This document shows positions 1 to 5,594 of a stretch of DNA of 10,591 nt, piece after piece. Position numbers and translations under genes: made by a program. This DNA is from Flemingiibacterium sp964603455 (GTDB taxonomy: Bacteria; Bacillota; Clostridia; Oscillospirales; CAG-272), in the NCBI GenBank assembly GCA_964603455.1, contig CAZRVL010000070.1:1-10591 (forward strand), given 5' to 3'. The notes beneath the pieces were generated by a model. That model was given only the letters and a program-made list of their open reading frames with translations, made no database searches and had not been told where the DNA came from. Position 1 is the first letter of the stretch; every line of letters starts with the position of its first letter.

Positions 1-486
1 GAGGAACGCGGAATTTACAGAATCCACCAGTTTGAAAAGCAGGAAATGATAGTTATCTGCAAACCTGAAGAAAGTATGGAATGGTTCAACAAGATGTGGA
101 GCTATTCGGTTGAGCTTTTCCGCAGTATGGACATTCCCGTCCGCACACTTGAGTGCTGCACGGGCGACCTTGCGGATTTAAAGGTTAAGTCCTATGATGT
201 CGAGGCGTGGAGTCCCAAACAGCAGAAGTATTTTGAGGTTTGCTCCTGCTCTAACTTAGGTGACGCTCAGGCGAGAAGACTCGGCATTAAAGTAAAAGGC
301 GCAGACGGCAAAAAGTATCTTGCACACACCCTCAACAACACGGTTGTAGCTCCCCCGAGAATGTTAATTGCATTCCTTGAAAACAATCTCCGATTTGACG
401 GCGAGCATTACAGCGTTGTAATTCCTAAAGCGCTTCAGCCTTATATGGGCGGCAAGACGGTCATCACCTCGGATAAAACACTTTAA
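1..486 (+). CDS. serS: Seryl-tRNA synthetase, C-terminal part
   Basis: This is the 3' end of a class II aminoacyl-tRNA synthetase that charges tRNA-Ser with serine in the cytoplasm. The frame is open from base 1, so the first ATG inside it (46) is internal and the gene begins upstream of the window. Motif 2 is visible as RIHQFEKQEM, including the F-x-K-x-E signature of SerRS. The catalytic-core segment VEAWSPKQQKYFEVCSCSNL follows, and motif 3 reads LNNTVVAPPRMLIAFLENN. The ending PYMGGKTVI is typical of the SerRS C-terminus. About 161 of the usual ~425 residues are present. A strong hairpin terminator follows 14 bases after the stop, so serS ends its transcription unit here. Confidence 0.95.
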   Translation, partial: EERGIYRIHQFEKQEMIVICKPEESMEWFNKMWSYSVELFRSMDIPVRTLECCTGDLADLKVKSYDVEAWSPKQQKYFEVCSCSNLGDAQARRLGIKVKGADGKKYLAHTLNNTVVAPPRMLIAFLENNLRFDGEHYSVVIPKALQPYMGGKTVITSDKTL

Positions 487-499
487 TTTTTAGCATTAC

Positions 500-533
500 A
501 AAGGCAGGACAGCTTTGAGCCGTCCTGCCTTTT
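500..533. terminator. Bidirectional Rho-independent terminator between serS and the XRE gene
   Basis: AAGGCAGGAC (501-510) pairs with GTCCTGCCTT (522-531) around an 11-base loop. The stem is flanked by A on the left and TTTT on the right. It can therefore end serS transcripts on the plus strand and the convergent XRE transcript, which stops at 543, on the minus strand. Confidence 0.85.
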
Positions 534-542
534 AACTGTAAA

Positions 543-887
543 TTATTCCTGATTATAATTTCTAAGCACGGTTTTTGCTGTGCTTAAAATCTCACTCAAG
601 GCTTTAAGCTCGCTCCCCGTGCAGTCGGAAAGCAATTCATTTACCTGCTCTATCTGTATATGCTTGCTTTTTATAAGACTGTCAAAAACCAACTCATCAA
701 GCGTAGCATTTAAGGCATTGGCAATCATTATCAGCGTTGGAAGACTCACCTTAGTTGCCGCTCTTTCTATATGCGAGAGTGTGGTGGGTTCAATTTCGGC
801 CTTTTCCGAAAGCTGTGCCTGTGTTAAACCAAGAGCTTTCCTCTTTTCCTTTATCCGTTTTCCTAAAGCTATATAATTCGGTTGCAT
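543..887 (-). CDS. XRE/Cro-family transcriptional repressor
   Basis: A 114-residue protein with an N-terminal HTH_3 domain at about residues 9-63. The helix-turn-helix reads LTQAQLSEKAEIEPTTLSHI, followed by the family's usual ALNATLDELV end of the domain. The C-terminal 45 residues are probably helical and may dimerise. A ribosome site GAGGGTG lies about 6 bases upstream of the ATG, on the complement of 894-900. The gene diverges from a SLOG-like gene, and the 122-bp gap holds two copies of TATCCTnTTAGGATA that could be its own operators. I infer autoregulation and repression of the neighbour. The target motif is not proven, and I see no peptidase or ligand domain that would name an inducer. 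Confidence 0.88.
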   Translation of the reverse strand: MQPNYIALGKRIKEKRKALGLTQAQLSEKAEIEPTTLSHIERAATKVSLPTLIMIANALNATLDELVFDSLIKSKHIQIEQVNELLSDCTGSELKALSEILSTAKTVLRNYNQE

Positions 888-922
888 TTTACACCCTCGT
901 TCAAAATAATATCTAAAATATA

Positions 923-951
923 TTGTATATCCTTTTAGGATATGTTAAAAT
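923..951 (+). promoter_or_regulatory. Extended -10 promoter of the SLOG-like gene
   Basis: TTGTAT (923-928) and TAAAAT (946-951) are separated by 17 bp, with TG at 943-944 giving an extended -10. One operator copy fills the spacer and the second covers the -10 and the bases after it, so a bound repressor would block this promoter. On the minus strand TACAAT (complement of 922-927) could be the -10 of the XRE gene, so the two promoters would overlap back to back. That minus-strand promoter has only a poor -35. Confidence 0.6.
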
Positions 952-988
952 AACCTATATATCCTATTAGGATATATAGGTTATTTTA
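927..988. promoter_or_regulatory. Pair of TATCCTnTTAGGATA operators, the second inside a 43-bp palindrome
   Basis: Operator 1, TATCCTTTTAGGATA (928-942), and operator 2, TATCCTATTAGGATA (960-974), have centres at 935 and 967. They are 32 bp apart, close to three helical turns, so both face the same side of the helix. Operator 2 sits in a perfect palindrome from 946 to 988 with 21-bp arms around T967. Dyads of this kind between a divergent XRE gene and its partner are typical repressor sites. The size of the palindrome is unusual. Confidence 0.7.
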
Positions 989-1009
989 TTTGAAAAAGAG
1001 GTTGTAATT

Positions 1010-1447
1010 ATGCGTATTTGCTGTTTTTTCGGTCACCGTAACGCTCCTGACAACATAAAAACGCTGTTAGAAAAAGAAATAGAAAGTCTAATTATAAGCG
1101 GTACTGCTGATTCTTTCTATGTTGGCAATCAGGGAAATTTTGACCTAATGGTATACAAATGTTTAAAAAAGTTGTCAAAAAAATATCCTAATATTCGTTT
1201 TAAAGTTCTGCTCGCATATCCGAATTATAATAATATATATGAAGCCTCGGATACATATTATCCTAACCGTTTAAAAAATGTCAGCGAAAAAGCAGCTATA
1301 CCTATAAGAAATAATATAATGATTGAAAAATCAGATACAGTAATCTGCTTTGTTGAACGATATACAGGAGGAGCCGCCCGCTATATGCGAGCCGCCGAAA
1401 TTCACGGACTTAAAATAATTAACCTCGCACAGCGTTCTCATATATAA
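1010..1447 (+). CDS. SLOG-superfamily (DUF1273/YpsA-like) small protein
   Basis: A 145-residue single-domain protein resembling the SLOG Rossmann-like fold, to which YpsA and DprA-like proteins belong. An opening strand plus GHR (residues 2-10) is followed by FYVGNQGNFD (36-45), with a glycine-rich turn and the acidic residue of the presumed nucleotide site. A later segment has IRNNIMIEKSDTVICFV, then GGAARYMRAAEIHGLKIINL. It is shorter than full DUF1273 proteins (about 180). The ribosome site AAGAGG lies 7-8 bases before the ATG. SLOG proteins bind or process nucleotide-derived ligands, but no specific substrate can be read here. Control by the divergent XRE repressor is likely from the operators in the gap. 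I see no terminator before the scaffold gap. Confidence 0.72.
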   Translation: MRICCFFGHRNAPDNIKTLLEKEIESLIISGTADSFYVGNQGNFDLMVYKCLKKLSKKYPNIRFKVLLAYPNYNNIYEASDTYYPNRLKNVSEKAAIPIRNNIMIEKSDTVICFVERYTGGAARYMRAAEIHGLKIINLAQRSHI

Positions 1448-1483
1448 TCTATACTTCCCCTTTCACATTCCGCAAATTTCCAA

Positions 1484-1493
1484 NNNNNNNNNN
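1484..1493. other. Scaffold gap (10 N)
   Basis: Ten consecutive N separate the serS/XRE/SLOG segment from the mazF/sigG segment. The true distance and adjacency are unknown. Any gene lying between them, such as a mazF antitoxin, could be missing from the assembly. Confidence 0.99.
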
Positions 1494-1604
1494 TAGTGTT
1501 GAAATTTATTTGATTAATTTAGGGAAAGACAGGCAAAAATATAATTAGCCTGACGGACAAGAGATTTCCGTCATCCATAATTACAAGCGGAGTGTGAAAC
1601 AGGA

Positions 1605-1961
1605 ATGAATATCAAGCGAGGAGATATTTACTATGCCGATTTAAGTCCGGTGGTAGGCTCTGAGCAGGGCGGCATTAGACCCGTACTTATAGTCCAAAAC
1701 GATGTCGGCAACAAATACAGTCCCACCGTTATAGCCGCCGCGATAACCAGCCAGCGCGACAAAACAAACCTTCCTACCCATATTTCGGTCAACGCCGATG
1801 GCTGCGGGCTTGCAAAGGATTCTATTGTACTGCTCGAGCAGGTTCGCACCATAGACAAGCAGAGGCTCAAGGAAAAAATGGGCTGTCTTGACACAAGCTC
1901 TATGGGACTTGTTGATAAGGCGCTTTCGGTAAGCTTCGGACTCGGCGGCACGGTAGGCTGA
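1605..1961 (+). CDS. mazF: MazF/PemK-family mRNA interferase (EndoA type)
   Basis: A 118-residue type II toxin, close in length and sequence to the Bacillus EndoA/MazF proteins (about 116 residues), which cleave single-stranded mRNA at short U/A-rich sites. Its start KRGDIYYADLSPVVGSEQGG and the segment LLEQVRTIDKQRL are family signatures. The EndoA catalytic residues are kept as Arg25 (GGIRPVL) and Thr48 (AAAITSQ). The ATG is the only sensible start. AGGA touches it too closely, and GGAG at 1589-1592 is rather far, so initiation may be weak. The usual partner, an RHH antitoxin just upstream (often after alr), is not visible in the 111 bases after the scaffold gap. A small 7-bp hairpin (1551-1573) precedes the gene. 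A terminator follows. Confidence 0.93.
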   Translation: MNIKRGDIYYADLSPVVGSEQGGIRPVLIVQNDVGNKYSPTVIAAAITSQRDKTNLPTHISVNADGCGLAKDSIVLLEQVRTIDKQRLKEKMGCLDTSSMGLVDKALSVSFGLGGTVG

Positions 1962-1979
1962 CAAATTGATAAAAAAGCC

Positions 1980-2008
1980 AAAGAGCTGTCCTGTAGGGCG
2001 GTTCTTTT
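1980..2008 (+). terminator. Terminator after mazF
   Basis: A 12-bp stem with three G-U pairs (1980-1991 with 1996-2007) and a TGTA loop ends in TTTT, 18 bases after the mazF stop. Confidence 0.7.
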
Positions 2009-2013
2009 ATTAT

Positions 2014-2046
2014 ATATAAACAGCGGAAAGCACAAACGCTTTCCGC
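2014..2046 (-). terminator. Hairpin terminator for the sigG fragment
   Basis: GCGGAAAGC (2023-2031) pairs with GCTTTCCGC (2038-2046) around a 6-base loop. On the minus strand the stem is followed by TGTTTATATAT, a modest T-rich tail, 8 bases beyond the sigG stop. Confidence 0.6.
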
Positions 2047-2053
2047 CTTACCT

Positions 2054-2530
2054 TTACTGCCTTATCCTTTGCAGAGCACTTTTTTCAAGCCTTGATACCT
2101 GTGCCTGTGAAATGCCGATTTCTTCGGATACCTCCATTTGGGTCTTGCCCTGCATAAAGCGCAGGGACAAAATATGCTTTTCCCGCTCGCTTAAATTCTT
2201 TATCGCCTCTTTAAGGGCAATTTCATCAAGCCAGTTGCGGTCATCGTTATTGTCACCTACTTGGTCTAATACATATATGGTGTCGCCGCCGTCGGAATAA
2301 ACAGGGTCATAAAGTGAAATAGGACTTACTATGCTTTCAAGCGCTATCACAACATCCTCAACGGGAATATCAAGCTCCTTTGCGATTTCCTGCACTGTCG
2401 GCTCGTTTTGGTTTTTGCTTGTGAGCCGCTCCTTTACCTGCATCGCCTTATACGCCGTATCCTTTATCGAACGGCTGACCCGTATTGAATTGTTATCCCT
2501 TAGATACCGCCTTATCTCCCCTATTATCAT
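2054..2530 (-). pseudogene. sigG: Forespore sigma factor SigG, 5'-truncated (regions 3-4 only)
   Basis: The 158 codons match the C-terminal ~160 residues of SigG (normally about 257), beginning at the internal Met of the conserved VPMIIGEIRRYLRDNN segment. Region 3 and linker parts (EPTVQEIAKELDIPVEDVV, DGGDTIYVLDQV) and region 4 with its helix-turn-helix (GKTQMEVSEEIGISQAQVSR) are intact. The -10-binding region 2 and the N-terminus are absent. Reading upstream in frame, Val-Pro still matches SigG, but nothing recognisable follows, and a stop is met about 17 codons further up. Only 136 bp separate this ORF from the next gene, too little for the missing ~95 codons. There is no ribosome site before the Met and no promoter, and a hairpin terminator lies upstream. 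It is probably a remnant, or the distal half of a gene split by an insertion. Confidence 0.85.
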
Positions 2531-2559
2531 CGGAACGGTTATAGAACGGCGAAATGAAA

Positions 2560-2593
2560 ATATACATAGAGGATGAACAATTATCCATCCTCT
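2560..2593 (-). terminator. Hairpin terminator downstream of the first ATPase gene
   Basis: AGAGGATG (2568-2575) pairs with CATCCTCT (2586-2593) around a 10-base loop. On the minus strand the stem is followed by ATGTATATTTTC. It would stop read-through from the ATPase gene into the sigG fragment, leaving that fragment without a transcript source. Confidence 0.6.
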
Positions 2594-2666
2594 TAATGCC
2601 TTATTTAATTATACTTTTTATAACTTGTGAGGTCAACCGGCAATATAAGGTAATAATCCTATGAAA

Positions 2667-3941
2667 TTAAAACAATTCAACCTTTTCAAGAAGAAAATCA
2701 ATAAGATTGCAATGAAAAATGCCGTTATCATCATAATAGTTATGAGGAATATCGGTTCTAACAACTATTTTCTTAAAAAAGTCTTTAGTAAGTGTCAAAG
2801 ATTTTAGCTCGGAATCCATCTTGACATCGGTATCCATTTTAAACGCCGATTGAATATAAAGTTTACGATCTCCGTCATTAACGATAAAATCTATTTCTTT
2901 TGGCACATTACTACCTTCGGTGCGATCGTATACCACACCGACATCGACGGAATAACCGCGACGGATAAGCTCATTATATATAATGTTTTCCATGATATGG
3001 CCGGGATCATACTGCCTGTAATTTAATCTTGCATTACGCAAGCCAAGGTCTGAATAATAATACTTATTCGGATAATTAAAATAGGTTTTCCCTTTTATAT
3101 CATAACGCTTTGCCATTGAAATGAGAAAACAGTCCATAGCATGCTTAATATAATTAGATACCATAGTAGGATTAACATTCTCATTACGCATACTCATAAG
3201 GGCGTTAGCAATATTAGTGGGATTAGTTAACGAACTGATTTGCGATGCCAAAAAATCTAAAATATCGTTTAATATATCTTCCCGTTCCACTCGATTGCGT
3301 TCAACAATATCCTTGATATATAGTTCTTTATATAACTCGCTAAGGTAATTCTTTTTATCTTTCTCGTCCGTTAAAGCAAGAATACGCGGTAGTCCGCCAT
3401 ATAACATATACTTATCAAGTGCTTTCTGTTCATCGCCTCCAACGGCAGAATAATATTCTTGGAAACACAGGGGATATATATGAATTTGTGTGGCTCTTCC
3501 GCGAAATTCAGTGGCAATATCGCTTGAAAGTGCTTTTGAATTACTTCCGGTGACATAAACATCAAGGTTTTTATATGCTTTCAACTCGTTAAGCATATCA
3601 TATATAGTAACTTCTATATCGCCGTTTTCTTTATCAATTACCTTTTTGGTGAACTGTACTTCATCAATAAATAAGAAAAACTTATCATCATTTTTTGTTG
3701 AAACGATATTTTCAACATATTCGCAAAGCGTGATTGGGTTTCTGAATTTATAATATTTTCTTTGATCAAGTTCAATCTTGATAATATTTTCTGCCTTTGT
3801 TCCGTTTTCTAAAAGATAATCATAAAACAATTCAAAAAGCAAAACAGACTTACCGCAACGACGAATTCCTGTAACAACTTTGACTTCACCGTTCCACATA
3901 TTACGAATAATCTTTTGCAAATAAAAATCTCGCTTTATCAT
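2667..3941 (-). CDS. AAA_14/DUF4143-family P-loop ATPase (copy with degenerate nuclease-like motif)
   Basis: A 424-residue protein, the normal length for this family. Walker A is GIRRCGKS (25-32) and Walker B is FFLFIDE (88-94). A sensor-like VYVTGSNSKALSSD and the arginine-bearing EFRGRA follow. The C-terminal DUF4143 domain has ENIIYNELIRRGYSV and KEIDFIV. In this domain a restriction-nuclease-like fold often carries D...E-x-K. Here the second motif reads YIQSAFKM, so catalytic activity there is doubtful. GAGGTG lies 4 bases before the ATG, and a consensus promoter lies just upstream, so it is transcribed separately from the second copy. These soluble ATPases are abundant in gut anaerobes and have no settled function. 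A role in defence or DNA maintenance would be speculation. Confidence 0.88.
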   Translation of the reverse strand: MIKRDFYLQKIIRNMWNGEVKVVTGIRRCGKSVLLFELFYDYLLENGTKAENIIKIELDQRKYYKFRNPITLCEYVENIVSTKNDDKFFLFIDEVQFTKKVIDKENGDIEVTIYDMLNELKAYKNLDVYVTGSNSKALSSDIATEFRGRATQIHIYPLCFQEYYSAVGGDEQKALDKYMLYGGLPRILALTDEKDKKNYLSELYKELYIKDIVERNRVEREDILNDILDFLASQISSLTNPTNIANALMSMRNENVNPTMVSNYIKHAMDCFLISMAKRYDIKGKTYFNYPNKYYYSDLGLRNARLNYRQYDPGHIMENIIYNELIRRGYSVDVGVVYDRTEGSNVPKEIDFIVNDGDRKLYIQSAFKMDTDVKMDSELKSLTLTKDFFKKIVVRTDIPHNYYDDNGIFHCNLIDFLLEKVELF

Positions 3942-3988
3942 TTCACACCTCGTACTTATGTCATTAACGACGCAACTTCTACATTAAA

Positions 3989-4017
3989 ATTATATCATGA
4001 AAGATTTTCTGTGTCAA
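3989..4017 (-). promoter_or_regulatory. Consensus SigA promoter of the first ATPase gene
   Basis: On the minus strand TTGACA (complement of 4012-4017) and TATAAT (complement of 3989-3994) are exactly 17 bp apart. A TG one base before the -10 adds an extended -10. Both hexamers match consensus perfectly. Confidence 0.88.
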
Positions 4018-4054
4018 GCAAAAACGCCTTTCTTACAATAACCGTAAACAGTAA

Positions 4055-5281
4055 TTATATAAGATTGCTCGGAATAAGGCAGTTATCCGCATCAATGGGT
4101 ATCGGTTCCTCACACATACAAATGATACCGCCTTTTCCGCGGTTAAGCTGTGCCTTATCAAGAACTTCGTATTTCTTAACCTCACGGTTATTCGGATTGG
4201 CTGATTTTTTTATTTCCAACGGATGAATAATATCGTTTTCCTCTACAAAAAGGTCAATTTCCTTTGCGTTAGAATCACGGTAATAAGTGATATTCGCCTT
4301 TGATTTTGCATAGGCATAGTTCTTTACCAATTCCATTACTACATAATTTTCGTAAAAATGACCGCTGACCGCACCGTTCATAAGGGTTGCAGGAGTGAGC
4401 CACATAGAAAGGTATGCACAAAGTCCCGTATCACAAAAATACAGTTTCGGCGTTTTGGTAAGCCGTTTCAGCGAATTGTTGGAATAGGGCTGCAAAAGAT
4501 ATATAATACCCAATCCCTGCAATACGGCAACCCATTCCTTTGCGGTGGGTTGAGATATATCTGCCGCCTCTGCCAGATTGGAATAGTTCATCTGCTCGGA
4601 GGTTAAAGCCGCACAAGCGTTTAAAAATTTTCTAAACCGTACATAATCGGTAATGTTGGCTTCCTCCGCAATATCTCTCATGAGATAGGTTTCAATATAG
4701 GAATTGTAATACTCATAGCGGAGTTCATCATCTGCACCGACTGCTTGTGGCATACCGCCCTCCCATATATGCTGAAAAACAGTTTGGATATCATTTTTAG
4801 GCATTTGCTGTTGGCGGGCTTTGAGTGCATCAAGTGAAAAATCAAGCTCAGTATCAAAGGTTATTCCGCTTTTTTCTCTCTGAGACAGACTATATAGTTC
4901 AAGAATACCGAGACGGCCCGCAAGGGTTTCCCTTATTCTCTTCATCATTTTATATTGTTGTGATCCGGTAAGCCAAAACAAGCCCTTTTCATCACTCTCA
5001 TCACACATTATCTTAATCTGTTCAAAGAGCTCGGGAGCTTTCTGTACCTCGTCAATTAAAATAGGTGGTTTGTAGGTTTGAAAGAATAATACAGGATCTC
5101 TTTGTGCAAGTTCTCTCGCCAAAGCGTTATCAAGAGTCACATAGGTTCTTCCTGTACCCTCCGCCAAATGCTTCATCATTGTAGTTTTTCCCACTTGTCT
5201 TGCCCCGGTAACAAACACCGCTTTAAAAAAGCCGCTCATCTTAATAAATTTTCTTTCTAATTCTCTTTTGATATATGTCAT
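4055..5281 (-). CDS. AAA_14/DUF4143-family P-loop ATPase (copy with intact E-x-K motif)
   Basis: A 408-residue protein when started at the ATG at 5281. That start has GAGGTG 6 bases upstream and gives the family's usual beginning, MTYIKRELERKF. The longer frame to 5350 would begin inside the promoter and is rejected. Walker A is GARQVGKT (residues 26-33), Walker B is PPILIDEVQKAP with D77-E78, and the sensor segment is LFWLTGSQQYKMM. The DUF4143 half carries LMRDIAEEANITD, a winged-helix-like NLAEAADISQPTAKEW, and at the C-terminus KEIDLFV...LEIKKS. That is a complete PD-(D/E)xK-like D...E-x-K arrangement, unlike its neighbour. The two proteins share architecture but little sequence, so they are not a recent duplication. 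Confidence 0.9.
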   Translation of the reverse strand: MTYIKRELERKFIKMSGFFKAVFVTGARQVGKTTMMKHLAEGTGRTYVTLDNALARELAQRDPVLFFQTYKPPILIDEVQKAPELFEQIKIMCDESDEKGLFWLTGSQQYKMMKRIRETLAGRLGILELYSLSQREKSGITFDTELDFSLDALKARQQQMPKNDIQTVFQHIWEGGMPQAVGADDELRYEYYNSYIETYLMRDIAEEANITDYVRFRKFLNACAALTSEQMNYSNLAEAADISQPTAKEWVAVLQGLGIIYLLQPYSNNSLKRLTKTPKLYFCDTGLCAYLSMWLTPATLMNGAVSGHFYENYVVMELVKNYAYAKSKANITYYRDSNAKEIDLFVEENDIIHPLEIKKSANPNNREVKKYEVLDKAQLNRGKGGIICMCEEPIPIDADNCLIPSNLI

Positions 5282-5321
5282 GGCAAACACCTCGTTTTTA
5301 GGATAATCTAAACTATACTTT

Positions 5322-5350
5322 ATTTTATCATAGGTTTTTATGTCTGTCAA
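5322..5350 (-). promoter_or_regulatory. SigA promoter of the second ATPase gene
   Basis: On the minus strand TTGACA (complement of 5345-5350) and TAAAAT (complement of 5322-5327) are 17 bp apart, with TG forming an extended -10. It resembles the promoter of the first ATPase gene. Its position puts the transcription start near 5315, which fixes the gene's start at 5281. Confidence 0.85.
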
Positions 5351-5395
5351 TCACTCTTTATAAATTATCAAAACTGTTCTCAAGGTTATTATGCA

Positions 5396-5472
5396 TTAAT
5401 TGCACCAATTATCAGGGTTTTTATTTAATTAATTGCACCTTTTAAGGCGTTTATTAGTTAATTAATTGCACC
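5396..5472. repeat. Three direct repeats TTAATTGCACC at exact 33-bp spacing
   Basis: TTAATTGCACC occurs at 5396-5406, 5429-5439 and 5462-5472. The second and third copies extend leftwards by several A/T bases, and the spacers are otherwise different. A period of 33 bp is close to three helical turns. The array lies upstream of the second ATPase promoter and downstream of the recombinase terminator, in a 244-bp stretch (5351-5594) with no gene. It could bind a protein that controls the ATPase gene, or mark an element junction. Confidence 0.75.
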
Positions 5473-5525
5473 TTTGGCATATTGCTAACAAAAAAGTACA
5501 ACAACCAAACATAATATATAATTAC

Positions 5526-5554
5526 CAAATCACGATTTAGTAAATCGTGATTTG
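5526..5554. repeat. 29-bp perfect palindrome next to the recombinase terminator
   Basis: CAAATCACGATTTA (5526-5539) and its exact complement (5541-5554) surround a single G. It is 40 bases beyond the recombinase stop codon. A protein-binding dyad, part of an attachment site or an RNA hairpin are all possible. It has no T-tract of its own, so it is not a simple terminator. Confidence 0.7.
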
Positions 5555-5585
5555 AGAAAAAGGGTGCCGCCAAAACAGCACCCTT
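5551..5585 (-). terminator. Rho-independent terminator of the serine recombinase gene
   Basis: AAGGGTGC (5560-5567) pairs with GCACCCTT (5578-5585) around a 10-base loop. On the minus strand it is followed by TTTCTC, 9 bases after the recombinase stop. Confidence 0.85.
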
Positions 5586-5594
5586 ATAGTCAAA

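Noticed and set aside
1494..1548. Frame open from the scaffold gap encoding a 17-residue tail ending in KDRQKYN
   Set aside because: It might be the end of a gene lost in the gap, but it is too short to recognise and AT-rich enough to be chance.
1631..2035. Minus-strand frames of 107 and 134 codons across mazF
   Set aside because: They are antisense shadows of the well-supported mazF, with no family resemblance or start signals.
5282..5350. Longer N-terminus for the second ATPase (23 extra codons)
   Set aside because: It would start inside the -35 box of the gene's promoter, whereas the ATG at 5281 has GAGGTG in place.
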